Positions 1 to 7,048 of a DNA stretch of 21,547 nt are shown here, in pieces. Under the pieces are notes generated by a model. It had not been told where the DNA came from, searched no databases, and saw nothing but the letters and a program-made list of their open reading frames with translations. This DNA is from an uncultured Marmoricola sp. (GTDB taxonomy: Bacteria; Actinomycetota; Actinomycetes; Propionibacteriales; Nocardioidaceae), in NCBI RefSeq assembly GCF_943913695.1, contig NZ_CALTZE010000066.1:1-21547 (forward strand). The letters are read 5' to 3'. A program made the position numbers and the translations under genes. The stretch's first letter is position 1. Every line of letters begins with the position of its first letter.

Positions 1-892
1 GGCCGGCCTGACGCACGACCTGTACGGCGGCCAGGTCGCCCGCGCGCGCGAGGTCGACGACGTCCTGGGTCTCCTGGGCCTCACCGCCCGCGGCCCGGAG
101 CGCCGCCGCCAGCGCCGGCCCGGCGGCGACGGCCTCGAGGCAGGCGGTGTTGCCGCAGCGGCACAGCACGTCCTCGTGGCCGGCGACGCGCACGTGGCCG
201 AGGTCGCCGGCGGTGCCCTGCGCGCCGCGCTGCAGCGCGCCGCCGGAGATGATCCCGGCGCCGATGCCGGTGGCGACCTTGACGAAGACGAGGTCCTCGA
301 CCGCGGGGTACGCCGCCTGCCGCTCGCCGAGCGCCATGATGTTGACGTCGTTGTCGATCAGCACCGGCACGGGGTGCTCGCGCTGCACCCGGCCGGGTAC
401 GTCGAAGCGGTCCCAGCCCGGCATGATCGGCGGGTTGGTGGGGCGGCCCGTCGAGTGCTCGACGGGGCCGGGAAGCCCGATGCCGACGGCGGCGAGCCGG
501 GGCACGGGCAGCGGCAGGCCGGCCTGGAGCCGGGTGATCTCCTCGCAGATCCAGCCGAGCACCACCTCGGGTCCCTCGGCGATGTCGAGCGCGGTCTCGG
601 AGGAGGCGAGGACCTCGCCCGAGAGGTCGGCCAGCACGAGCGCGACGTGGGTCGCGCCGACGTCGACGCCGGCGACGATCCGGGCGGCGGGGTTCATCGC
701 GAACAGCGACGGCGGCCGGCCGCCGGTGGAGACGCCGCCGCTCGGCGCGATCAGCTCCAGGCGCAGCAGCTCGTCGATCCGGGCGGTGACCGTCGAGCGC
801 GCCAGGCCGGTCACCTGGGCGAGCTGCGCGCGGGTCCAGGGGCGTCCGTCGCGCAGCAGCTCGAAGACCTCGGCAGCCTGCACGGGCCACAT
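1..892 (-). CDS. ROK-family transcriptional repressor (partial, C-terminus off the left edge)
   Basis: This is a DNA-binding sugar-responsive regulator of the ROK family (NagC/XylR/Mlc type). The ATG at 892 reads MWPVQAAEVFELLRDGRP. No other start codon lies just upstream in frame, and 297 residues are visible with no stop before the edge. ROK regulators usually run to 380-400 residues, so about 100 are missing. Residues 18-45 form a winged-helix/HTH (TRAQLAQVTGLARSTVTARI). The sugar-kinase-like domain follows, with the phosphate-loop motif DVGAT at 77-81, LIDNDVN with the catalytic-type Asp182, and a zinc site made of His233 plus CRCGNTAC (Cys244, 246, 251). The consensus CxCGxxGC is slightly changed, with AC replacing GC. 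It is divergent from the sugar transporter operon and faces the 908-960 palindrome, so it probably represses that operon and itself. The inducer is unknown. Confidence 0.9.
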   Translation of the reverse strand, partial: MWPVQAAEVFELLRDGRPWTRAQLAQVTGLARSTVTARIDELLRLELIAPSGGVSTGGRPPSLFAMNPAARIVAGVDVGATHVALVLADLSGEVLASSETALDIAEGPEVVLGWICEEITRLQAGLPLPVPRLAAVGIGLPGPVEHSTGRPTNPPIMPGWDRFDVPGRVQREHPVPVLIDNDVNIMALGERQAAYPAVEDLVFVKVATGIGAGIISGGALQRGAQGTAGDLGHVRVAGHEDVLCRCGNTACLEAVAAGPALAAALRAAGGEAQETQDVVDLARAGDLAAVQVVRQAG

Positions 893-907
893 CCAACCAC
901 GCGGACG

Positions 908-960
908 CCCACTTCTGACAGCACCTAGACCACTTTTGCACGGTGCTCGACATAAGTGGG
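908..960. promoter_or_regulatory. Interrupted palindrome with three CCACTTnTG sites, probable ROK operator
   Basis: The 9-mer CCACTTnTG occurs three times: 909-917 (+), 930-938 (+) and 951-959 (-). The starts are exactly 21 bp apart, which is two helical turns. The outer copies sit in long dyad arms: 908-925 matches the reverse complement of 942-960 at nearly every position (CCCACTT.TG.C..AGCACC, one single-base gap), flanking the central copy. The element fills the gap between the divergent regulator and transporter genes. That is where ROK repressors normally bind, so operator function is inferred from position and symmetry. It overlaps the possible GTG start at 956, which favours the later GTG at 983 for the ATPase. 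Confidence 0.75.
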
Positions 961-982
961 TGAGGCGTGTCACAGTGCCGCC

Positions 983-2512
983 GTGCCCCCTCCGAGCTCC
1001 ACTCCCGACGGCGCCGCCGCCGGTGCGCCGCTGCTGCGGGCGCGTGGGATGACCAAGGCCTTCCTCGGCAACGTCGTGCTCCACGACGTCGACCTCGACC
1101 TGTACGCCGGTCAGGTGCACGGGGTCGTCGGCGAGAACGGCGCCGGCAAGTCGACGCTGATGAAGATCGTCGCGGGGGTGCACACCGCGGACGCCGGGAC
1201 CCTGGAGCTCGACGGCCGCCCGGTCTCCTTCAGCCACCCGCTGCAGGCGCAGGCGGCCGGGGTCGCCACGGTCTTCCAGGAGTTCAACCTGCTGCCCGAC
1301 CGCACCGTGGCCGAAAACGTCTACCTCGGCCGCGAGCCGCGTCGGGGCCCGCTCGTCGACACCGCCCGGATGCGCCAGGACACCCGCGACCTGCTCGACG
1401 GGCTGGGCGTCACCGGTCTCGACGCCGACGCGCAGGTGCGCACGCTCTCGGTCGCCGAGCAGCAGGTCGTCGAGATCGCCAAGGCGGTCAGCCTCGAGGC
1501 CCGGATCATCTCGATGGACGAGCCGACCGCCGCCCTCGCCGACCACGAGGTCTCGCTGCTCTACGCCATCATCCGGCGGCTCACCGAGCGCGGCGTCGCG
1601 ATCCTCTACGTCTCCCACCGCCTGAAGGAGATCTTCGACCTGTGCAGCACCATCACGGTGCTCAAGGACGGCGCACTGGTCGACTCGCGCCCCGCGTCCG
1701 AGCTCGACGAGGCCACGCTCGTGCGGCTGATGGTGGGACGCGCGATGTCGTCGTTCTTCCCCCACCCCGTGCCCGGCACCGCCCCCGGCGAGGCCCGGCT
1801 GCGCCTGGAGGCCAGCGGCAACGGCTACGTCGACGACATCGACCTGGTCGTGCGCGCCGGTGAGATCGTCGGTCTCGCGGGCCTCCAGGGGTCGGGCCGC
1901 ACCGAGCTCCTCGAGGGCATCTTCGGCGTGCGCCCCTTCACCCGTGGCCGCGTCCTGCTCGACGGCGAGCCCGTGACCCTGCGCACGGCCCGGGCCGCTT
2001 GCAAGCGCGGCCTCGCCTTCGTCACCGAGGACCGCAAGTCGACCGGGCTGACGCTCGACCAGAGCATCACCGACAACGCGTTGAGCGTGGTGCGCGCGGT
2101 CTTCCCCCGGCGTACGCCGGCCGCCCGGCGCGCGCTGCCCGACCTGCTGGCCTCGCTCGAGGTCGCGGCGCGCAGCGGCGCCCAGGAGGTGCAGTACCTC
2201 TCCGGTGGCAACCAGCAGAAGGTCGTGCTCGCCCGCTGGCTCGGCACCCAGCCGCGCGTGGTGCTCCTCGACGAGCCGACCCGCGGCATCGACGTCGGCG
2301 CCAAGCGGGGGATCTACCAGCTGATGCGCGAGCTCGCGGCCGAGGGGATCGCGATCCTGATGGTCTCCAGCGAGCTGCCCGAGGTGATCGGGATGTCCGA
2401 CCGGATCGTGGTGATGCGCGACGGCCGTGTCGCCGGCGAGCTGCCGGGCGGCGCCGACGAGGTCAGCGTGCTCGCCCTGGCGACCGGCGCCGGCATGGAG
2501 GACGTCGCATGA
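983..2512 (+). CDS. CUT2-family sugar ABC transporter ATP-binding protein (RbsA/MglA/XylG type)
   Basis: This double-domain ATPase powers the membrane pair encoded next. With the GTG at 983 it has 509 residues, normal for the RbsA/MglA family. An in-frame GTG at 956 would put the start inside the operator palindrome, and an ATG at 1049 would remove the first 22 residues. Domain 1 has Walker A GENGAGKST (50-58), Q-loop VFQEFN, the atypical signature LSVAEQQ, and Walker B with Asp179 (ISMDEPTAAL). Domain 2 has the family's degenerate Walker A (GLQGSGRTE), a canonical signature LSGGNQQKVVLARW, and Walker B with Asp430 (LLDEPTRGIDVG). The active/degenerate split is usual for CUT2 ATPases. No strong Shine-Dalgarno sequence precedes the start. 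The stop codon overlaps a downstream ATG (ATGA at 2509). Confidence 0.93.
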   Translation: MPPPSSTPDGAAAGAPLLRARGMTKAFLGNVVLHDVDLDLYAGQVHGVVGENGAGKSTLMKIVAGVHTADAGTLELDGRPVSFSHPLQAQAAGVATVFQEFNLLPDRTVAENVYLGREPRRGPLVDTARMRQDTRDLLDGLGVTGLDADAQVRTLSVAEQQVVEIAKAVSLEARIISMDEPTAALADHEVSLLYAIIRRLTERGVAILYVSHRLKEIFDLCSTITVLKDGALVDSRPASELDEATLVRLMVGRAMSSFFPHPVPGTAPGEARLRLEASGNGYVDDIDLVVRAGEIVGLAGLQGSGRTELLEGIFGVRPFTRGRVLLDGEPVTLRTARAACKRGLAFVTEDRKSTGLTLDQSITDNALSVVRAVFPRRTPAARRALPDLLASLEVAARSGAQEVQYLSGGNQQKVVLARWLGTQPRVVLLDEPTRGIDVGAKRGIYQLMRELAAEGIAILMVSSELPEVIGMSDRIVVMRDGRVAGELPGGADEVSVLALATGAGMEDVA

Positions 2513-2583
2513 ACACCCCACAAAGCAGCGGGCTTCCCCCGCTCCGCTCCTCCCGCCCCCTGTTCCGCGGGGACCCCGCATGA
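2509..2583 (+). CDS. 24-codon minigene linking ATPase and permease genes (possibly only an inserted repeat)
   Basis: This short ORF begins MNTPQSSGLPPL. Its ATG overlaps the ATPase stop (ATGA at 2509-2512) and its TGA overlaps the permease start (ATGA at 2580-2583), so a ribosome could pass through all three. Its first 22 bases are nearly repeated at the permease start (ATGAaCACCCCAC versus ATGAgCACCCCAC). The 71 bp between the two copies are not a multiple of three and contain a perfect 6-bp stem (2527-2532 with 2538-2543) and the near-palindrome GCGGGGaCCCCGC at 2567-2579. It may be a coupling minigene or the scar of a small insertion. Proline- and arginine-rich content gives no sign of a functional protein. 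Confidence 0.35.
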   Translation: MNTPQSSGLPPLRSSRPLFRGDPA

Positions 2584-3659
2584 GCACCCCACGAGACAGC
2601 GACCTCGCGACGCCAGCCGCGCCGCCCACTCCCCCGGCCCCACTGCGCGGCCGCCGCGGTCCGCTGGCCGCGCTCGGCCGCGCCGACTCCGTGCAGCTGG
2701 TCTACGTCGCGCTGCTCGCCGTGGTGCTCGTGGCCGTGGCGCTCTCCGCGGTCGACGGGCAGAACTTCTTTCGCACCGGCAACATCGTCGCCGTGCTGAC
2801 GCTGACCAGCACGCTCGGCTTCGTCGCGATCGGGCAGACGCTGGTGATCCTGGCCGGCAGCCTCGACCTGTCGGTGCCCTACGTCATCAGCCTGGCCAGC
2901 CTCGTCGGCGGCGTGGTGATGGCAGGGCAGAGCAGCATGATCGTGCCGGGGGTGCTCGCCGCGCTCGGCGTCAGCGCCCTGGTCGGCCTGGCCAACGGGC
3001 TGGTCGTCACCGGCCTGCGGGTGCACGGCTTCATCGCCACCCTCGGGGTCGGCCTGATCCTCTCGGGCTACCTCGCCTCCAACTACCAGGGCAACGCCGG
3101 CAAGGCGCCCTACGACTTCCAGCTGTGGGGCATCCTGCTGCTCGGCCCGGTGCCGCTCTCGACGATCGTGATGCTGGCCTGCGCCGGTCTCGGCCTGCTG
3201 ATGTTGCGGCGTACCCGCCTGGGCCACCAGCTCTACGCCGTCGGCGGAGGTCGTGAGATCGCCCGCATGTCCGGCGTCCGCACCGGCGTCCCGGTCGTGG
3301 CCGCCCACGTGCTGTGCTCCGTCATGTCGGGGGTCGCCGGGCTGCTGCTGCTCTCGCGCACCAGCGTCGGCAGCCCGACGATCGGGAGCCAGGGCGGCTA
3401 CGACCTGATGTCGATCGCGGCGGTCGTGCTCGGCGGCACCCTGCTCGCCGGCGGTCGCGGCTCGATCGTCGGCACCGTCGGCGGCGTCGCGATCTTCGCT
3501 GTGCTCGACAACCTGATGAGCGTGCTGGGGGTCAACTCCTTCCTCCAGGACGTCGTGCGCGGCCTGGTGATCGTCGTCGCCGTCGCGGTCTACGCGCGCC
3601 GCGCGATCCCCCGTCGTCCGACCCGCTTCCCGCTTGCCGCCGCGAAGGAGGCGTCGTGA
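2580..3659 (+). CDS. CUT2-family sugar ABC transporter permease 1 (RbsC type)
   Basis: This is a polytopic inner-membrane permease of the BPD_transp_2 family, 359 residues from the ATG at 2580. GGGGA lies just upstream, and the ATG overlaps the stop of the preceding 24-codon ORF. After a Pro/Ala-rich cytoplasmic N-terminus of about 35 residues, it has a series of hydrophobic segments characteristic of RbsC. Family landmarks are GQTLVILAGSLDLSVPYV (usually GqtfVIltGGIDLSVG), HGFIATLGV, and the cytoplasmic ATPase-contact region LYAVGGGREIARMSGV. It probably forms a heterodimer with the permease encoded at 3656, since two different permease genes sit side by side. The transported sugar is not identifiable. 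Confidence 0.9.
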   Translation: MSTPRDSDLATPAAPPTPPAPLRGRRGPLAALGRADSVQLVYVALLAVVLVAVALSAVDGQNFFRTGNIVAVLTLTSTLGFVAIGQTLVILAGSLDLSVPYVISLASLVGGVVMAGQSSMIVPGVLAALGVSALVGLANGLVVTGLRVHGFIATLGVGLILSGYLASNYQGNAGKAPYDFQLWGILLLGPVPLSTIVMLACAGLGLLMLRRTRLGHQLYAVGGGREIARMSGVRTGVPVVAAHVLCSVMSGVAGLLLLSRTSVGSPTIGSQGGYDLMSIAAVVLGGTLLAGGRGSIVGTVGGVAIFAVLDNLMSVLGVNSFLQDVVRGLVIVVAVAVYARRAIPRRPTRFPLAAAKEAS

Positions 3660-4744
3660 GGATGCTCGACCGCTCCGAGGAGCAGGCCACCCGGCGTACG
3701 CCGCTTCGCGCCCACGAGGGCTCGCCCCTGCGGCGGCTGCTGGGAGCGCTGGCGACGCCGGGCGGCGCGGTCTACCTCTTGGTCCTGGTGCTGCTGGTCG
3801 CGGTCGTCGCGTCCAACCCCGGCTTCGGCGAGCCCGACCGCCTGGTGCGCTTCCTGGCCCGCAGCACCCCCATCGCGCTGATCGCGATCGGGCAGTACTT
3901 CGTGATCGTCTCCGGCGAGTTCGACCTCTCGATGGGCTCGGTGATCGCCGCTCAGGTCGTCATGGCCGGCAACCTGATCGGGCAGGACGACAGCCGGATC
4001 CTGCCGGTGATGGTGCTGATGCTGCTGATCGGCGCCCTCGTCGGCGTGGTCAACGGGCTGGCGACCACGCTGCTCGGCGTGCCGAGCTTCATCGTCACGC
4101 TCGGCATGATGCTCGCGCTCTCGGGACTCGTCTTCTACCTCACCGGCGGTGCCGCGACCGGCAACCCGACCGACACCTTCCGCGAGATCGGTCGCGGCGG
4201 CCTGGAGGTCGTGCCCGGTCTCGACCTGCTCCCCTACCCGCTGATCATCCTGATCGTCGTCGCCGTCGCCGCCTCCTGGCTGATGCGACGGCCCTACGGC
4301 GCCACGCTCGTCGCGACGGGCGACAACCCCCGCGCCGCGGAGGTCAGCGGCGCCCGCGTGTGGTGGGTCAAGACCCGCGCCTTCGTGCTGTCGTCGCTGT
4401 CGGCGACGCTGGCCGGCATCATCCTCGTCGGCCAGGCGGGCGTGCACCCCTCCGTCGGGCGCGGCTACGAGTTCATCGCCATCACCGCGGTCGTGCTCGG
4501 CGGCGTGGTGCTCGGCGGAGGTCGCGGCTGGGTGCTCTCCGCGGCGGCCGGTGCGATCGCGCTCGACCTGCTCTTCACGCTGCTCAACTTTCGCGACATC
4601 CCGGCGACCTGGCGCGACACCGTCCAGGGCGTGATCATCATCGCCGCCGTCGCGCTGGGCGGCCGCGCGTGGGGCGGCGTACGCCTGCCCGCGCGGCTGC
4701 GACGTACGCCCTCGACCGGCGCCCCGCCCTCGCCGTCGACCTAG
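3656..4744 (+). CDS. CUT2-family sugar ABC transporter permease 2 (RbsC type)
   Basis: This is the second BPD_transp_2 permease, 362 residues. The chosen GTG at 3656 overlaps the preceding stop (GTGA). A strong AAGGAGG at 3645-3651 is only 4 nt upstream of it, so the ATG at 3662 (10 nt spacing) is an equally reasonable start and would shorten the protein by two residues. Landmarks are GQYFVIVSGEFDLSMGSVIA, GVPSFIVTLGMM, LVATGDNPRAAEVSGARV (ATPase-contact loop) and a C-terminal GGVVLGGGRGWVLSAAAG glycine-rich helix typical of RbsC. It differs from permease 1 throughout, consistent with a heterodimeric channel. The C-terminus ends in a Pro/Ser/Thr-rich tail. Confidence 0.9.
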   Translation: MRMLDRSEEQATRRTPLRAHEGSPLRRLLGALATPGGAVYLLVLVLLVAVVASNPGFGEPDRLVRFLARSTPIALIAIGQYFVIVSGEFDLSMGSVIAAQVVMAGNLIGQDDSRILPVMVLMLLIGALVGVVNGLATTLLGVPSFIVTLGMMLALSGLVFYLTGGAATGNPTDTFREIGRGGLEVVPGLDLLPYPLIILIVVAVAASWLMRRPYGATLVATGDNPRAAEVSGARVWWVKTRAFVLSSLSATLAGIILVGQAGVHPSVGRGYEFIAITAVVLGGVVLGGGRGWVLSAAAGAIALDLLFTLLNFRDIPATWRDTVQGVIIIAAVALGGRAWGGVRLPARLRRTPSTGAPPSPST

Positions 4745-4772
4745 ACCTCCATCCGCTGCTCGCCCACCCACC

Positions 4773-4786
4773 GCCCGGCCCCGGGC
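4773..4786 (+). repeat. Small GC palindrome ahead of the binding-protein gene
   Basis: GCCCGG-CC-CCGGGC sits in the 61-nt gap between permease 2 and the binding-protein gene, just before its Shine-Dalgarno sequence. In RNA it could form a 5-bp stem with a 4-nt loop. A hairpin here could protect a processed mRNA and raise binding-protein expression over the permeases, as in other ABC operons. In such GC-rich DNA it could also be chance. Confidence 0.3.
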
Positions 4787-4805
4787 TCCACCAAGGAGAG
4801 ATGAC

Positions 4806-6059
4806 ATGTCCCGACTCACCCCACCCGTGCGCCGGCGGACCCTGCGCGCCGCGGCGGCCGCCGCGGCCTCCGTCCTGGTGCTGACGGCCTGCGGCTCGAC
4901 CGACGACTCGGCCACGGTCGAGGACGACAGCTCCGACTCCGGCGCCGAGGCCGGCTCGGACGCCGAGTCGGGCAAGGACTCGCAGTGGTTCGACCAGGCC
5001 GTCTTCGACACCCAGGACGAGCAGCGCGGGGCCACCTTCGAGGGCGACCCCGAGCAGCCGTGGCTGCAGTACATCGACGGCGAGATGACCGACACCTCGG
5101 ACTACGCCGGCGACGGCGCCATGAAGGCCTGCTTCGCCAACGCCTCGATCTCCAACCCGTGGCGCCAGACCGGCTGGATCACGATGAACCAGCAGCTGAA
5201 GGTGCTCGTCGACGAGGGCGTGATCTCGGAGATGGAGACCCGCGACGCCGAGGACGACGACAACACGCAGATCGCCGACATCGACTACTTCATCGAGGAG
5301 GGCAACTGCGACGTCTTCATCATCTCGCCCAACTCCACCGCCGCGATGACCCCGGCCGTCGAGCGCGCCTGTGAGACCGGCAAGCCCGTCGTGGTCTTCG
5401 ACCGCGGCGTCGAGACCGACTGCTACACGACCTTCATCCACCCCATCGGCGGCTACGCCTGGGGCATCGACACCGCCACCTTCCTCGCCGACAACCTCGA
5501 GGAGGGCGACAAGGTCGTCGCGCTGCGGATCCTGCCGGGCGTCGACGTGCTGGAGAACCGCTGGGCCGCCGCCGACAAGATCTTCAGCGACGAGGGCATC
5601 GAGGCGGTCGACTACTTCACCGGCGCCGACCCCGCGGAGATCAAGAAGATCATCAGCGACGAGCTCGCCAAGGGCGACGTGGCCGGGGTCTGGATGGACG
5701 CCGGCGACGGCGCCGTGGCCGCGATCGAGGCCTTCGAGGACGCCGGGGCCGACCTCCCGGTGATGACCGGCGAGGACGAGATGAGCTTCCTGCGCAAGTG
5801 GGAGGACACCGGCATGACCGGCCTCGCGCCCGTCTACTCCAACTTCCAGTGGCGTACGCCGCTGCTCGCGGCGCAGAAGATCTTCGCCGGCGAGGAGGTC
5901 CCGAAGGAGTGGGTGCTCCCGCAGACCCCGATCACCGAGGACGAGCGCGCCGACTACCTGGCGGCCAACGAGGGCATGCCCGACGGCCACTACGCCAAGT
6001 TCGGCGGCGAGGACCTGCCGGGCTACCCGGAGGTGTGGGAGAAGCGCCAGATGCCCTGA
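4806..6059 (+). CDS. Sugar ABC transporter substrate-binding lipoprotein (Peripla_BP_4 type)
   Basis: This is the extracellular ligand-binding component of the CUT2 transporter, 417 residues. The start ATG at 4806 has an AAGGAG Shine-Dalgarno at 7-8 nt. The N-terminus has an Arg-rich stretch, a hydrophobic core and lipobox LTAC with Cys29 as the predicted lipidation site, then an Asp/Ser/Glu-rich linker (30-60). The mature part has ribose-binding-like features: alternating beta/alpha blocks, NCDVFIISPNSTAAMTPAV, KPVVVFDRGVETDC, and WMDAGDGAVAAIEAFEDAG. It is longer than classical ribose-binding proteins (about 300) and lies after the permeases, whereas the binding protein is often first in such operons. 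The two Cys in VERACETGKP and ETDCYTT might pair. The ligand is unknown. Confidence 0.9.
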   Translation: MSRLTPPVRRRTLRAAAAAAASVLVLTACGSTDDSATVEDDSSDSGAEAGSDAESGKDSQWFDQAVFDTQDEQRGATFEGDPEQPWLQYIDGEMTDTSDYAGDGAMKACFANASISNPWRQTGWITMNQQLKVLVDEGVISEMETRDAEDDDNTQIADIDYFIEEGNCDVFIISPNSTAAMTPAVERACETGKPVVVFDRGVETDCYTTFIHPIGGYAWGIDTATFLADNLEEGDKVVALRILPGVDVLENRWAAADKIFSDEGIEAVDYFTGADPAEIKKIISDELAKGDVAGVWMDAGDGAVAAIEAFEDAGADLPVMTGEDEMSFLRKWEDTGMTGLAPVYSNFQWRTPLLAAQKIFAGEEVPKEWVLPQTPITEDERADYLAANEGMPDGHYAKFGGEDLPGYPEVWEKRQMP

Positions 6060-6076
6060 TCCGACGTACGCCGGCC

Positions 6077-6130
6077 GCGGACGTCATGCGTTCCGGTCGC
6101 TCCAGCGACCAGAACGCATGACGTCCCGCC
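6077..6130 (+). terminator. Long near-perfect inverted repeat, terminator or mRNA-stabilising hairpin
   Basis: The arms GACGTCATGCGTTC (6080-6093) and GAACGCATGACGTC (6112-6125) match perfectly. An inner GGTCGC/GCGACC stem is separated by a single C/A mismatch, and the loop is TCCA. With one bulged G the outer end extends to GCG (6077)/CGC. No T-tract follows, so it is not a standard intrinsic terminator. It lies in the 125-bp gap between the binding-protein gene and the downstream enzymes. It could cause partial termination or block 3' exonuclease, separating transporter from enzyme expression. A repetitive intergenic element is the alternative. Confidence 0.6.
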
Positions 6131-6184
6131 GAGACCCGTGCCAGACCGTGCCAGACCCCTTCGCTCCTGCCTGAAAGGCCCCGC

Positions 6185-7048
6185 ATGCGCCCGATCGGCG
6201 TCAACACCTGGGTGTGGACCTCGCCGCTGACCGACGCGGTCGCTCCCGACCTGCTGCGTCACGTGGCCGCGCTGGGCTTCGACGCGGTCGAGCTGCCGCT
6301 GGAGAGCGCGGGCGACCTCGACCCGGCGGTGCTGCGGCCGGTGCTCGAGGAGACCGGGCTGGTGCCGTGCGTGGTCGGCGCGATGGCGCCGGGACGTGAC
6401 CTCGTGGCGACGGAGGGCGCCGCGGTGAGGTCGACGCAGGACTACCTCCGGGCGTGCGTCGACCTGGCGCACGCGGTCGGTGCGGCGGCGGTGTGCGGAC
6501 CGTTCTACGCCGCCACCGGCCGCGTGTGGCGGCTCTCCCCCGAGCAGCGTGCGGCGGCGTACGACGAGCTGCGCACCCACCTGCTGCCCGTGCTCGACCA
6601 CGCCGCGCAGGCGGGGGTGCGGATCGGCATCGAGCCGCTCAACCGCTACGAGACCTCCCTGGTCAACACCGTCGACCAGGCCCTCGACGCGCTCGGCCCG
6701 CTGCTGGGGAGCCACCCCGTCGGGCTCGCCCTCGACACCTACCACTTCGGCATCGAGGAGCGCTCCAGCGCCGACGCCGTACGCCGCGCGGCCGGGCACG
6801 TCGTGCACGTGCAGGTCTGCGGCAACGACCGCGGCGCCCCCGGCGGCGACCAGACCGACTGGCCGGCGCTGCTCGCGGCGCTCGACGCCGCGGCGTACGC
6901 CGGGCCGCTGGTCATCGAGAGCTTCACCGGCGACAACGCCTCGATCGCGACGGCCGCCTCCATCTGGCGCCCGCTCGCCCCCACCCAGGACGACCTGGCC
7001 CGCGACGGGCTGGCGTTCCTGCGAACCCTGACCGGAGGCAGTCGATGA
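6185..7048 (+). CDS. Sugar isomerase/epimerase-like TIM-barrel enzyme (D-tagatose/allulose 3-epimerase-like)
   Basis: This 287-residue AP-endonuclease-2-like TIM barrel is the usual length for ketose 3-epimerases. GAAAGG lies about 7 nt before the ATG. Motifs align with D-tagatose 3-epimerase and E. coli YcjR: Glu150 and Glu156 in GIEPLNRYE, Asp184 and His187 in LALDTYHFGIEE, Arg216 in CGNDRGAPGG, and Glu245 in VIESF. The expected metal-binding His (between Asp184 and Arg216, six residues before the Arg) appears as Gln210, with His208 two residues earlier. The likely role is metal-dependent epimerisation or isomerisation of an unphosphorylated keto-sugar, despite the common annotation 'sugar phosphate isomerase'. 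Its stop overlaps the next start (ATGA at 7045), so the dehydrogenase is translationally coupled to it. Confidence 0.82.
   Translation: MRPIGVNTWVWTSPLTDAVAPDLLRHVAALGFDAVELPLESAGDLDPAVLRPVLEETGLVPCVVGAMAPGRDLVATEGAAVRSTQDYLRACVDLAHAVGAAAVCGPFYAATGRVWRLSPEQRAAAYDELRTHLLPVLDHAAQAGVRIGIEPLNRYETSLVNTVDQALDALGPLLGSHPVGLALDTYHFGIEERSSADAVRRAAGHVVHVQVCGNDRGAPGGDQTDWPALLAALDAAAYAGPLVIESFTGDNASIATAASIWRPLAPTQDDLARDGLAFLRTLTGGSR

Noticed and set aside
81..953. 290-codon reverse-strand frame over the regulator
   Set aside because: It is an Arg/Ala-rich shadow. The neighbouring reverse frame starting at 892 carries the HTH, DVGAT and CxCG motifs of a ROK protein.
956..982. GTG at 956 as the ATPase start
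   Set aside because: It lies inside the operator palindrome and adds nine residues (MGEACHSAA) with no ribosome-binding site. GTG 983 gives the usual family length.
6080..6125. Standard intrinsic terminator or recombination attachment site
   Set aside because: The stem is long but has no following T-tract, and no integrase or duplicated att-like core is present. It was kept only as an unclassified inverted repeat or terminator candidate.
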